Source: Leishmania mexicana MHOM/GT/2001/U1103 (Eukaryota; Euglenozoa; Kinetoplastea; Trypanosomatida; Trypanosomatidae). Taken from it: DNA of 64,000 nucleotides. Of this stretch, positions 41,901 through 51,000 are shown piece after piece (position 1 is the first letter of the stretch; every line of letters starts with the position of its first letter). Below the pieces are notes generated by a model. The model was not told the origin of the DNA. It searched no databases and saw nothing but the letters and a program-made list of their open reading frames with translations. Position numbers and translations under genes: made by a program. The stretch spans positions 1,308,352 through 1,372,351 of the forward strand of contig NC_018336.1 in the NCBI RefSeq assembly GCF_000234665.1, written 5' to 3'.

Positions 41901-44900
41901 GAGTCACGGACGCCGGTGCCACCAACACGGAGTCGAGCACCGCTCCATCCCCTTCCGAGGACACTGCGGTGGCGGCTGACTTGGCAATGCAGAAGGTCGA
42001 CTTGGACAGTACTCAAGGAATGCATGTCTCCTCCATGGCGGGGGACAAATGGGAGACGCTGCGGGAGCAGTACCCGCTGCAGCTGCAGCGCGCGTTGACG
42101 GAAGACGTGCACGCTTTATTTGGCACACTCACGGGCGCGATAGAGAAAGTGATCGTGAGGTGCGCCGGCAAGCTCCACGAGGAGGTGATGGGTGCCCCAG
42201 GTGTGGTGCGGCAGCCGTCCAGCCAGGAGCGGGATCCGGAGGCGAGCGCCGCCGCCTCCACTACCTCAGACGTCTTTTCTCCAGCAGCCGTTGAAGTCCT
42301 CCCAGAGCTGCGGATGCTTCCCATGACAGATTTCTACGCACAGCATTCTCAGCGCCACCTCCGTCCGCTGCGCTCGTTCGCCGTGTCGTCGGTGTGCAGC
42401 GCGGCAGAGGCTACCATGCAGCGCCGCGCCGTTCCCATCGAAAGCCTCGTGGACGCCTCCGCGAAGGCTGTCACCATCAATCAAGTGGAGGTACTCTCGC
42501 CGCTCTCTGCGTCAGTAGTGTCGTCGCCAGCGAAGCACGGAGCAACGTTTCACGGCCAACTGTCTAGCACCCTGCAGGGTCGTCTGCTTGCAGACCGCGG
42601 CGATGGCGTGGCGAAGGCAGCAATTCATGATGTCAACGCTGTGCTGGTGTCCACCAAGAACGAGATGGCGCTGCAGGCGGTGACCGTCGCTGACGGTAGC
42701 TCGTGGCAAGCTGACTTCTCCGTCCCAACAGCTGTGCTTGAGCGGTCGCCGTTGCTTCACCAGGGTGCACTCACCGAATTCTCCGCATCCTGCGCACCCG
42801 TGCGAATACTGCTTCGTCGCTTCTTTGACGTCCCTGGACTCATCGACGAAACGCTGGCAGGGGAAGTGAAGACTGTGCGCACGCTCTTTTCCGCAGAGAC
42901 GTGCGCCGTCCTTGACACGGCGGATGATTTGGTTGAGGACCTGCAACTCTCCGGCCACCTCACGGTGAATGCGACGTTGCGCTTGCCGACCACTCACTCT
43001 GTGGCAGAATGTTGTTCGTTGCTGTTGGAGCATGACTACCCGAAGGTGAATGAGCTGCTGCACCAGTTGGCAGCAGTACGAACACCGCGGGCACCACCAC
43101 ACGTAGAGACAAAGTTACAGCCGGAGGCGATGCACTGCAGCACTCTCTTATCCAGCTCCACATTGATGCTTTCACCGACGACCAGTGCGGCGCCGGTATC
43201 ACCAGAAGGCCGAGACGCCAGCTCACATGCCCTCTACGTAGAGGGCGACTTGTGGCCAGCGGCAATAGAGCAGCGCGCGGATGTGCTGCGCGAGGCGCTC
43301 ATCTCAGACGCCAGGTCGCTGCGCGCGGTGGAGAACGCGCTACAGCAATGCCCTCTCACAGCTGCCCGGGCGGTGTGCCGCCGCTTCAGCGGAACATCGC
43401 GCCACCTCAGCAATCATAAAGTAACGGATACCATGTACAGAGCACATCTAGAAGGAAAGGCATGGTGGCAGACGCTGGTGGAGCACGGTGACCTCCTCAC
43501 TGAAACCTTTGTGTGGGAGACGCTGCAGTGCCTGCGTGGCAGTGAAGTCGCCGCCGTGCCAGTCACCGTTGCGGTGATAGGCATTGCGGCGAAGTCGGAC
43601 GGGATCACGATCGCGTACGATGTAGCTAGCACGACGGTCTGTACTAACGTTGATCGAGGGCGAATGGCGCACGCGATCATGGAATACCCTTTCCCTCAGC
43701 TGTGGAAGATGTATGACAGCTTCATGCTGACCCGAAAACCGCTCAAGCACGGCATGAACGGGCTCCGAATTGCCCCCCGTCACCTTAGCACAGCGTACGA
43801 CGTTGCCGAGGTGCCGAGCCAACGCCAGCACTCGCACATCGAACTTGCGCTAGGTATGCCGCTCGACCCTCTCCAGACAAACCTGGCGACCGTGGTGCCC
43901 GATGGCAAGGTCGAGAAAGCAGGCCCGCTGACTGTCGTAAGCAAAGCGGAGATGGCTGGAGGGAAGAAGATGTACGGGCTCAATTACTTGCCAGCGCCAG
44001 ACGCGGTGTCGGCACCTCCAGCCGCGGAGGCGACGGGGAAACCTCCCCCGGCAGCCGTAGTGGCCAATATGTGCATCGTTGGGACAGAGAGGGGCCGCAT
44101 GGAGGTGGATACACGGGCTGCAAACCTGCCGCCTCCACTGCCTCGTCTGCAGACATCCTTGCCACAGCGGAGCGAGCCGAGGGTGCACCAGCAGCATCAG
44201 CAGCAACGGCGGCACGACGGGCAGATGCGTGTCGAGGAACAGACAACGAGTACTTGCGAGCACCCAGCGCCGACGTACGCTGCGACGGTGTCATTCACAG
44301 AAACGGGGTATGAGGAGGACGACGACGCAGAAGACACCACGTTGTCGGAGAGCGACGAATGTGTTGAGCACAGAGCTGCGCAGCCGCCTGCTCCTCTTCG
44401 CCGCAGCACCGCCGCACGGCCGGTGGTCTCTGCCCGCGCCGCACCAGTCTCTACCACGGCGGCTCCCGTTATTCGGATACCAGTGACACCGTCACCGCCG
44501 TTGAAGGTTCTCAACAAGGTGGAGTCGGTGGAGCGTCGCACGCCGTGTGCTGTCCGGCTGAGCGCTCCCTCTCCCCAAACTCCGCAAAGCGCCGCTGCCC
44601 CAGCCGTCCCCTCCCTGTCGCCCATCTCCATTCGGATCGCCGCGGCCCCCTCTCAGGTGCCAGTGAAACAAACACTGCGTGCTGCCTCAGCGCCTGCTAA
44701 GAAGAGGCCCCCATTGGGTTTCGACTCAAGCTTGGCAGGTGAGGAGCCTACGCATCTGCCAACGCTTTACGCCGAAGGGGAAGGTAAGACGCACGGCAAG
44801 CCGCGGGCATCAGCACCGTCTTCCCTCACGCGATCGCCATCTCTCGTGAAGGTTTGCCCGGCGGTGCCGACTACGGTTGTCGACGTGCGCATGGATCACC

Positions 44901-45388
44901 CGCCTAAGGCGGCTGTGCTTGACGCAAACCCGACTGCTACCGCCATTCCCATACCGAGCTGTCCTCCGCTCAGCGCACATCTTTACTCAGCTACCAAGAG
45001 CGCGCCTTGCGCGGTTTTACAGACGAGCCAGGCCAATACGACAGCGGGGCACCTCTACAATGCACCGAAGCTGCCCTCGTGCGGACCGGCTTCGCTCTGT
45101 TACAGCCACTCTCCGCAGATGATCACACTTGCGTCCTCTTCTCAGTACAGCAGCGCGGCCAAGATGCAATCCGGCGCCCTTAGCTCCTCGCCCGCGTCAC
45201 CTCTGCCAACGATTAGGATGCTTCCGAGTCACTCGCCGTCGTTCGTCTTTGTCTCTACAGAGCCGAGCCGCCGTCTACAGAGGTTGCAGGACGACTTTGA
45301 CTTGATCGAGAGGACGATCCGCGCGCGCTACTCTTGCATGCAGCGCGAGCTCATGGCGACTGTCACGACCGCGCTACCCGGCATGTAG
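38984..45388 (+). CDS. large protein with diverged FAZ1-like domains, paralogue of the upstream gene
   Basis: This 2134-residue protein shares the domain pattern of the upstream repeat gene but in diverged form. Clear copies lie near residues 306-395 (NRLRLVFPGALWSFVL to FAESWEVYNLV), 1005-1055 (MHVSSMAGDKWETLRE, N-terminal half clear), 1415-1450 (LYVEGDLWPAAIEQR) and 1485-1580 (YRAHLEGKAWWQTLVE to FPQLWKMYDSF). A weaker copy near 485-585 ends in FTETWGVI. Linkers are long and Ser/Thr/Pro/Ala-rich. The last 40 residues look coiled (RRLQRLQDDFDLIERTIRAR), as does the C-terminus of the neighbour. There are no tandem arrays and no frame lesions. The start is the first ATG after the acceptor at 38847; ATG 39035 is a second choice. 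No membrane segment is seen. A flagellar or cytoskeletal role is inferred only from the domain. Confidence 0.75.
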   Translation: MAHLYVCHSAPPLAHSAMKEGPATYLDQVVGAATKDVISGHKSERSTRASVFDLSNTSARRWQPLTERCGFTGTTEEPAFEYAESTALDTGSLISEPEPAPQPSPHMSSLPESASDNPRNAPPVTVHRKRPRHRLLPSMLTRIRQAYGATFESATETATAHHPYDDGQPFPAAASARGVGLARAMPMPTLMEAMKPPQQLPPSHPSPAVAPEPCATAVASFASMQQVLIDYEALSRRDLIIDFYAAYPIQPVVAFELPPPELPATALRAVTRKPPPPFIFSPSTSEKRSVPSPKKATAAMCTRSASAVHLNRLRLVFPGALWSFVLRHHRQLLTRTLKRGVEAFSFPSEAVEVLSLHAAGAEMEVILSLKESPGSQSNISATLLSSSFAESWEVYNLVAFFLSREVSPTLPQSVVSPPRWYESSTRTSAATPHAAADEAANTPQPTAVPPQPSPSVLRKHQVAPTLSTKAPLSKISATAATSATYQPLKLSVPLLFLEEAADALQKLIDTAPSQLRLALLRDTMYAVPDANDVQVHLWAVQPTGLYIELLLRCADGNGDHGAFDCEAAINRCSFTETWGVIGSFTAGLTSLAVEVPIVAKRCASTPRTAPASQRVDTSVMTTACTVATTVAAALPQSELLVRSALPCTEAVRRSWLLSEGSVLNAPEYTNSERPSVSTTSSVYSLIAQNGPIHSAESSSSSANEGFVSAGSVAATSHRKRVVVSLRRRPTTTVEIQTTPPVAPALAPGCVNESTGKSLLTQTYSTQLSLSRTLSESKVESIGVPCGSSASARTALLSPRVRTTKDGASSVTEVLERRPQTVAESAEHSSERLTPSTITAESTMGHPNAYVADSVKSKSDAKKANKSLLAPFLFPTLLPIPRNSSEKPAAVGQEQVASCVLCDADKQRTKSLQEDKSTQAMSNREEEAPASELRDLLEPPLEQKPMPLSRHTATERQLAYQQQRISFEENEYAGVTDAGATNTESSTAPSPSEDTAVAADLAMQKVDLDSTQGMHVSSMAGDKWETLREQYPLQLQRALTEDVHALFGTLTGAIEKVIVRCAGKLHEEVMGAPGVVRQPSSQERDPEASAAASTTSDVFSPAAVEVLPELRMLPMTDFYAQHSQRHLRPLRSFAVSSVCSAAEATMQRRAVPIESLVDASAKAVTINQVEVLSPLSASVVSSPAKHGATFHGQLSSTLQGRLLADRGDGVAKAAIHDVNAVLVSTKNEMALQAVTVADGSSWQADFSVPTAVLERSPLLHQGALTEFSASCAPVRILLRRFFDVPGLIDETLAGEVKTVRTLFSAETCAVLDTADDLVEDLQLSGHLTVNATLRLPTTHSVAECCSLLLEHDYPKVNELLHQLAAVRTPRAPPHVETKLQPEAMHCSTLLSSSTLMLSPTTSAAPVSPEGRDASSHALYVEGDLWPAAIEQRADVLREALISDARSLRAVENALQQCPLTAARAVCRRFSGTSRHLSNHKVTDTMYRAHLEGKAWWQTLVEHGDLLTETFVWETLQCLRGSEVAAVPVTVAVIGIAAKSDGITIAYDVASTTVCTNVDRGRMAHAIMEYPFPQLWKMYDSFMLTRKPLKHGMNGLRIAPRHLSTAYDVAEVPSQRQHSHIELALGMPLDPLQTNLATVVPDGKVEKAGPLTVVSKAEMAGGKKMYGLNYLPAPDAVSAPPAAEATGKPPPAAVVANMCIVGTERGRMEVDTRAANLPPPLPRLQTSLPQRSEPRVHQQHQQQRRHDGQMRVEEQTTSTCEHPAPTYAATVSFTETGYEEDDDAEDTTLSESDECVEHRAAQPPAPLRRSTAARPVVSARAAPVSTTAAPVIRIPVTPSPPLKVLNKVESVERRTPCAVRLSAPSPQTPQSAAAPAVPSLSPISIRIAAAPSQVPVKQTLRAASAPAKKRPPLGFDSSLAGEEPTHLPTLYAEGEGKTHGKPRASAPSSLTRSPSLVKVCPAVPTTVVDVRMDHPPKAAVLDANPTATAIPIPSCPPLSAHLYSATKSAPCAVLQTSQANTTAGHLYNAPKLPSCGPASLCYSHSPQMITLASSSQYSSAAKMQSGALSSSPASPLPTIRMLPSHSPSFVFVSTEPSRRLQRLQDDFDLIERTIRARYSCMQRELMATVTTALPGM

Positions 45389-45749
45389 AAAGTGCCTAGT
45401 GTAGGCTGTGTGCGCTGCAAAATGTACAGACAGGAGTCATTCAATGCTGCTGGTGCCACTGCTGCCACTGGGAGCGCGTGAGATAATGGCGGACGCTTTT
45501 GAGACGCGCATATGTGCGGTTATTCCTGTCTACTTGCGTGCCGCTCACGTTTCCTGGTGAAGACAGGACTATGTATGGGTCTGCGCTCCTGTCCCCTTAG
45601 CGTATTGTGCTGAAAAATGGGGACACATGTGCCGTGAGCCGTCGACTGCGCACCGGGTATCCATCCCACACAGCCCTCCAATGGGTGCGCGCTAGCAATC
45701 TGGGTGGTTTGATGTGCACCTCAGCCCCGTTATGCGTGTGTAACTGACC

Positions 45750-45769
45750 TGCCGAGGACAAGCTCGGCA
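45750..45769 (+). other. short perfect hairpin in presumed 3' UTR
   Basis: TGCCGAG and CTCGGCA pair perfectly around a six-base loop; CC before and AGG after extend the stem across a one-base bulge. It lies about 360 bp after the stop codon of the preceding gene. Confidence 0.6.
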
Positions 45770-46234
45770 AGGACGTGTAGCAGTGGGAGGGGGGAGGGTG
45801 CGACGATTCCGTGCGGCAGCAGAAGTACCCTGCCGTTTATTTTCTTGGCGCTGCATGCGAGTATTCGTTTATTATTCGTATCATTTTTTTCCGGGTTGTT
45901 TTCTCTGCTCAGCCCCGATCGCCCCCCCTCCTCCCCCCCCTTTTCCTAGTGTGGCGTGCTGACACCCTCGGCATGTTGCACGGGAGCCTTCTCTTGTGGC
46001 TGTCTGCCTCGCATTTCTCCTTTTTGCACTGGGCCCTTTCTTTGCTGATATGTACGGAGGAGGAAAGAGTGAATGGCGGGCGGGCGGGCAGTGATCATGG
46101 CGAAAAAGCGCAGGGGTGTGAGAGGTGCTCTCTCCGAACTTTCCCACTCTCCTCTGCCTCACCACCAGTACGTTTTATGTATGTACATACCCGTGTAGAA
46201 GCCTTTATGTAGATGCAATTGCATTCTTTCTCTC

Positions 46235-46285
46235 CATGGTACTGTGTGATATCTGTCCAAGGTGCACGGCAGATATCACACCATG
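46235..46285 (+). other. 12-bp perfect inverted repeat (hairpin)
   Basis: GTGTGATATCTG at 46244-46255 is matched exactly by CAGATATCACAC at 46270-46281, with a 14-base loop. Outside it, CATGG (46235-46239) can pair with CCATG (46281-46285) across a small bulge. It is the most stable simple hairpin noticed by eye between genes in this window. Confidence 0.75.
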
Positions 46286-47804
46286 CGCCTAACATGCGTC
46301 GATAGTGGTGTGCATACTCAGAAACATGCGATCGATGCCGCTCTCTTGCGCGCCTCTCCGCCACATTCTTTATTCCACGTGCTCGGTTTCTTTTTTTAGG
46401 ATGCAAGTGAAAGGCAGCCACGCCTGCATCTCCCCCCCCCGTATGTGCGTGGGTGGGTGGGTGGGTATGTGTGGTGATGTTTTCTCAGCATCGGTGTTCT
46501 TTTGTTGTTCTCTGTGCCTCCATGGTGCTACCTCTACCACCGCCGCCACCACCTCTCCTCCCTCCCTTTATCACTCTCTAAACTGTCTCTTTTTTGCTTC
46601 TGCGCCGACGTAACTCCTCCCTTACAGCCATCAAGGCGTGCTGGATGCCAGCGTTGGCGGTCTTTCACGTCGCCAGCTCTACAGAGACACAAACCTTCCG
46701 TGCAAGAAATGCTCATGTCACCATTCCGCCTCCCTTGTTCATCCTGTTCCAGGTTTTCTTCTTGCGTGGGTTCCGCATTTTTTTTCACAGTTATGGGTCT
46801 GCTATTCAGCTTGCTTGAACCCCTCGCGCCACTTGAGCACGGGGATGAGGATGGCACAAGTACCTCGATGCTCCTCCCTCTCCCGCTACCTCTCTTCTCG
46901 TGTACAATATGAATTCGTGATGAGGGGGTGTTGTCGCGCAACTGCAATTGGGAAAAAGGTGGCGGGCGCGCCGCCGTCACTTCTCGCCTCATAGCGCATC
47001 ATCGCTGAGGTGCCTCGGGGGTGTAAAGGCCGAGATGCCGTGACCACTTTCCCTCCGTGACTGTGACGTTTGAAGAATGACGTGCTTGCCTTTATCGGCT
47101 ACACTTGCTCGCCAATAGTCCTTGAGGAGTGCTTCGGTGCTGTAGCCCCGCACAGCCCCAGTACACGCTCCCTGCATGTGATCCATCGGATTGCCTTCTT
47201 TCTCACTCCGTCTCTCCTCATCGGCTACAATCACCTCCGCCTGGCTTCGCTTTCAACGCAGACACTCGACTGCATGTCTCCGCGCGTGTGCTCATTTGGC
47301 GCCTTTTTTTCCTTTCCTTCTCAGCGACACGACGAAGTACAAAAGAGAGGTTGTTGCTCCCCAGCGCGGGTGCGTCTGGCTTCAGTGACGCGGACCCAGC
47401 AATAACGAGGGCTGACACAAACCCAGCAAACGGAAGAAAGGGACAACGCACCGACCGTCTTCCCGTACCGTTACTCCTCGTCAAGACCACCTACATCACT
47501 CGACTGTGAAGAGGGGGGCTCGAAGCCTCTTTTCTCCTCCCTCCCCCTTCTTTCGATCTCTGAGTCGTCGTTGTGTGCCTGAGCATTTTACTGTGGGCGT
47601 CTGTGTGAGTGGTGCCATTTGGAGGATCTCCATCTTCCGGCGGCTGCGACGTGGTTCACGACTTTCCTCTTCTGCGTGGTGTTTCCGTGCTAGCGTTGTT
47701 TAGCGAGGCGTCGACGGCATTCAGTCGGCATGTGACTCCAGAGGCGCGCACGACTCGAGAACCTTCTCCTCTTTCTGTTGGAATCGATACGTGCCGTTGT
47801 GGCT

Positions 47805-47849
47805 TGTCTTGGTTCTCTTTTCCTCCTCCACGTTTCTCTGTGCCGTTAG
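47805..47849 (+). promoter_or_regulatory. probable spliced-leader acceptor for SPT6
   Basis: A pyrimidine tract (TTCTCTTTTCCTCCTCC core) is followed by CCGTTAG, with the AG at 47848-47849. A second candidate is TTTCAG at 47966-47967. Both leave ATG 48015 as the first in-frame start. Confidence 0.45.
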
Positions 47850-48014
47850 ACGTACCAGCGCCGTCGTTGTGCCGCCCGATCACCCCACGTGGCCGTAGCG
47901 ATCAACATCTACTGAGAGAGCGAGAGAGACGAAAGGAATCAAAAGTGCCTTAGACTCGCCGTTTCAGAGGTCTTTCCTACTGCTTCTCTGGTACGGCAAC
48001 ACGACGTGCTAAAC

Positions 48015-51000
48015 ATGGACTCATCCACCAATGGTGCCGCCTCTATTGAGCACGTGTTCGCTGGGCTCGCGTGGGTGCGCGATTTGACCGACGCCAGCCT
48101 TGCGGCGGAACGTGTGCACAACGCATTCATGCAAGTAATCTTTAGCTTTCTGCCAGAATACGATCAGGACGACGACGACAGTGCCGCACGTCGCTTCGTG
48201 ACTGCGGCGGAGCGGCAAAAGGAGGCGGAGCACGACCGTCGCCTGCGCGAGGAGGCGCGTCGCGAGTTAGAGAATCTGCGCGATGAGCCACTGAGCGACG
48301 CCGGCGACTCGGGGCAGCGCAGTGATGACGAGGAGGACCAGGGATCGGAGGAGGCGAATCTTGCCGACTTTGAAACAAACGAGTTCATGCACTGGATTGA
48401 GGCCGGCGCCGCTGACCACTTTTCCGCACCGCGGCACCAGATCGATGAGGAGGGCTTACGCGACGACCTCGAGTTCAAGTTGGAGCAGACGGGGCTTGGC
48501 AAGACTACGGAGTCCGCAGTGCGTGCGACATGTCCTGAGCGGCTCAAGGAGGCCCTCGTGGAGCCTCGAGTGCTCCCAGACGGTAGCGTGTGCGAGTTCT
48601 CCCTCCAGCGCGAGGTTTACTGGGTGCTGCGTCAGCTGCGCAATGCGGGTCAGCCTTTTGCACACAATACGCGCATCTGCGCTCTCGCCAGTCGCCCGCT
48701 CGCCGAGATCGTCGACGAGCCGGTGGTGGTCGCGCTGGGGTACGCACTGCAGAAGATGACGACAGAGCACTATGAGCCTGGCCACCTCATGGTGTACCAC
48801 CAGACGCCCTTGCATCCACTCCTGTGCGCGTTGTTGGAGGGGTCAGTGCTGACCGAAGACGCCAGGCACACCATCGCGTCGGCGTCCTACGCGTACAACA
48901 CCACCACCGGCCAGCGCCAGGAGCCGGCCATCGGCGAAACCTATGTCGGATTCGACGCTTTAGCGCGTCACTCCATCGGCGAAGGCGACCCGCTGTGGTA
49001 CATCGACCGCCGTGAGCGTCATTACGCCCAGCGCAAGCCGTGCTTCATCGAGCTTGGCCGCCTCCTCGTGCGCCTCGTGGAGTTGAACCGTCTGTTTCTC
49101 GGCCTCGAGTACCGTCGGCAGCGCATGATTGCCTCCCTCAAGGACCACCCGGACGCCCGTGTGCAGGATCAACGGACGATCCTCAACTCCCTCGTATTTG
49201 AGAGCGCAGTGGAGGCGGACATCTGGCTGACCTTTGTAGACAGCCTGCAGGGTCTGCACGGCACAGACCCCTACCTGCGCATTCGAGAGCTGGGCCTCGA
49301 GGACGCTTTTGAAGAGTTCAGCATCACCGGCCTGCAGTATCAGGAGAACCTGCGCTCCAACACGGCAGTGACGCTGTGCCCGAGCAATGCGCACATGAGG
49401 TTGCACGACTGGGCCGCGAATGTCGGTCGAACGCTAGCGCGGCCACTAGACGGTGAGCAGATTCTCTCCTTGTTCACGAAGGCGCTGGTATCGCAGTTCT
49501 CCAAGGCGCCGGTGCTGGCTAGTATGGTGGTTGATGTCTTCTGCGCCGAGGGCGACCTCATCGTCAGCTACAAGCGCTCAGAGCGCTCGGACCAGATCTT
49601 CTCGCTGGCCAGCATGTTCACGGAGCACGCGCAGTACTTCCTGGAGCTTCTCGAGATGGAGCGCAATGACCTCGTGAGGCTGTACTTTGTGCTGGATCAG
49701 AAACTTGTGTACGACATCCTCAACCTCGAAGGCCTTTACCAGCGCCGCGAGGACACAGATTGGTGGCGCGCGCGCGACGAGGCGATGAGCTTCGTTGTTA
49801 TTCGCCTGTTGGAGGTGCTTCCAACGCAGGTGCGTGCTCAGCTTACCGCAAACGCCGAGTACGTTGTGAGCGTGTCGTCAGCGCAGCGCCTCAGTACCTT
49901 CTGCACACAGGGTCCGTACGCCGCGACCCGGCTTCAGCTCAGCGACTTCGATGGCGCTGCGCGGGTGTGGGAACCGCAGTGGAACGTCGTGGAGGCGCTC
50001 CCCGCAACCAAGGAGGCGCACGACGTCAGCCGCGTCTGTGCAGTCTATCGCGGCAACAGCGGCGTCACGGCCTTCACCTTCATCGATGAGCATGGCACCG
50101 TTGTGGGCACGACGCGTTGGGTGGACTGCGCTGTGTCGACTGTGAGCGGGCGGGAGCGGGCGGTGCTGCAGGCGGCACAGCTGCGGAAGCTGTTCACGCA
50201 GTGCCGACCTACGGTGGTGGCCATCGGAGCCTCCTCCACCGCGTGTCTGCCTCTCTTGCGCACTCTCGAGAACTTTGTGCGAGAGCAGGTTCATCAGAGC
50301 ACCTTTGTCGACGTGCCCGTTGTGTGGGCGAGTGTGGAAGTGCCACGGTACTACAGCGTCACGACGTATGCGCGGTTAGAGCTGCCTCAGACAGAGAACA
50401 TTGTGGTGACGAGCGTGGCTCTCGCCCGCTACGTGCAGGACCCGCTGCAGGTGCTGTGCTCCTTGTTCGAGGGCGAGCAGACGGCGCTGCAGCTGTGCCG
50501 CACGATACGCATCTCACCCTCGCACGACCGCCAGCTCTATCAGCGTCTGGCGTGGGAGATGAGTCTGTGGGTGGCGGCGGTGGGCCTGTGGGTCGGCGAT
50601 ATCGTGTTCCGCCCCAACGCTGCTGCGACGCTGCAGTTTGTTCCCGGCCTCGGCCCTGCCAAAGCGCGTGCGTTGGCCAGCGCCATCCTTCACTCCGACG
50701 TCCCGCAAAGCCGACGGCAAGTGGAGCAGCTTCTGCAGCCCTACGGGGCCGCAATCGTGCAGAACGCCGCGCCGGTGCTGCGGGTTCGCTCGCCGGAGCA
50801 ATGCGAGGCGGAGCTCCCGTGGCACCCTCTCGATGCAACACTGATCCCGTCGCAGTGGTACACGATCGCTTGCATGGTGGCAAAGGCGACCGCCTCCTCA
50901 TCGACACTGCCGGCAGAAGCGCTGCTAGTGGGGCTGCTTGGGATGGCGCAGGAGGAGCGCCGAGCTGCACTCTACCGCGTCGATGTGCCCTCTGTGGTTG

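Larger units (their letters stand above)
45389..48014. other. gene-free region before SPT6
   Basis: A 2.6-kb spacer without credible coding frames. It holds two hairpins (45750-45769 and 46235-46285), pyrimidine tracts and C/G runs. The first 400 bp are less pyrimidine-rich and look like the 3' UTR of the preceding gene. Confidence 0.6.
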
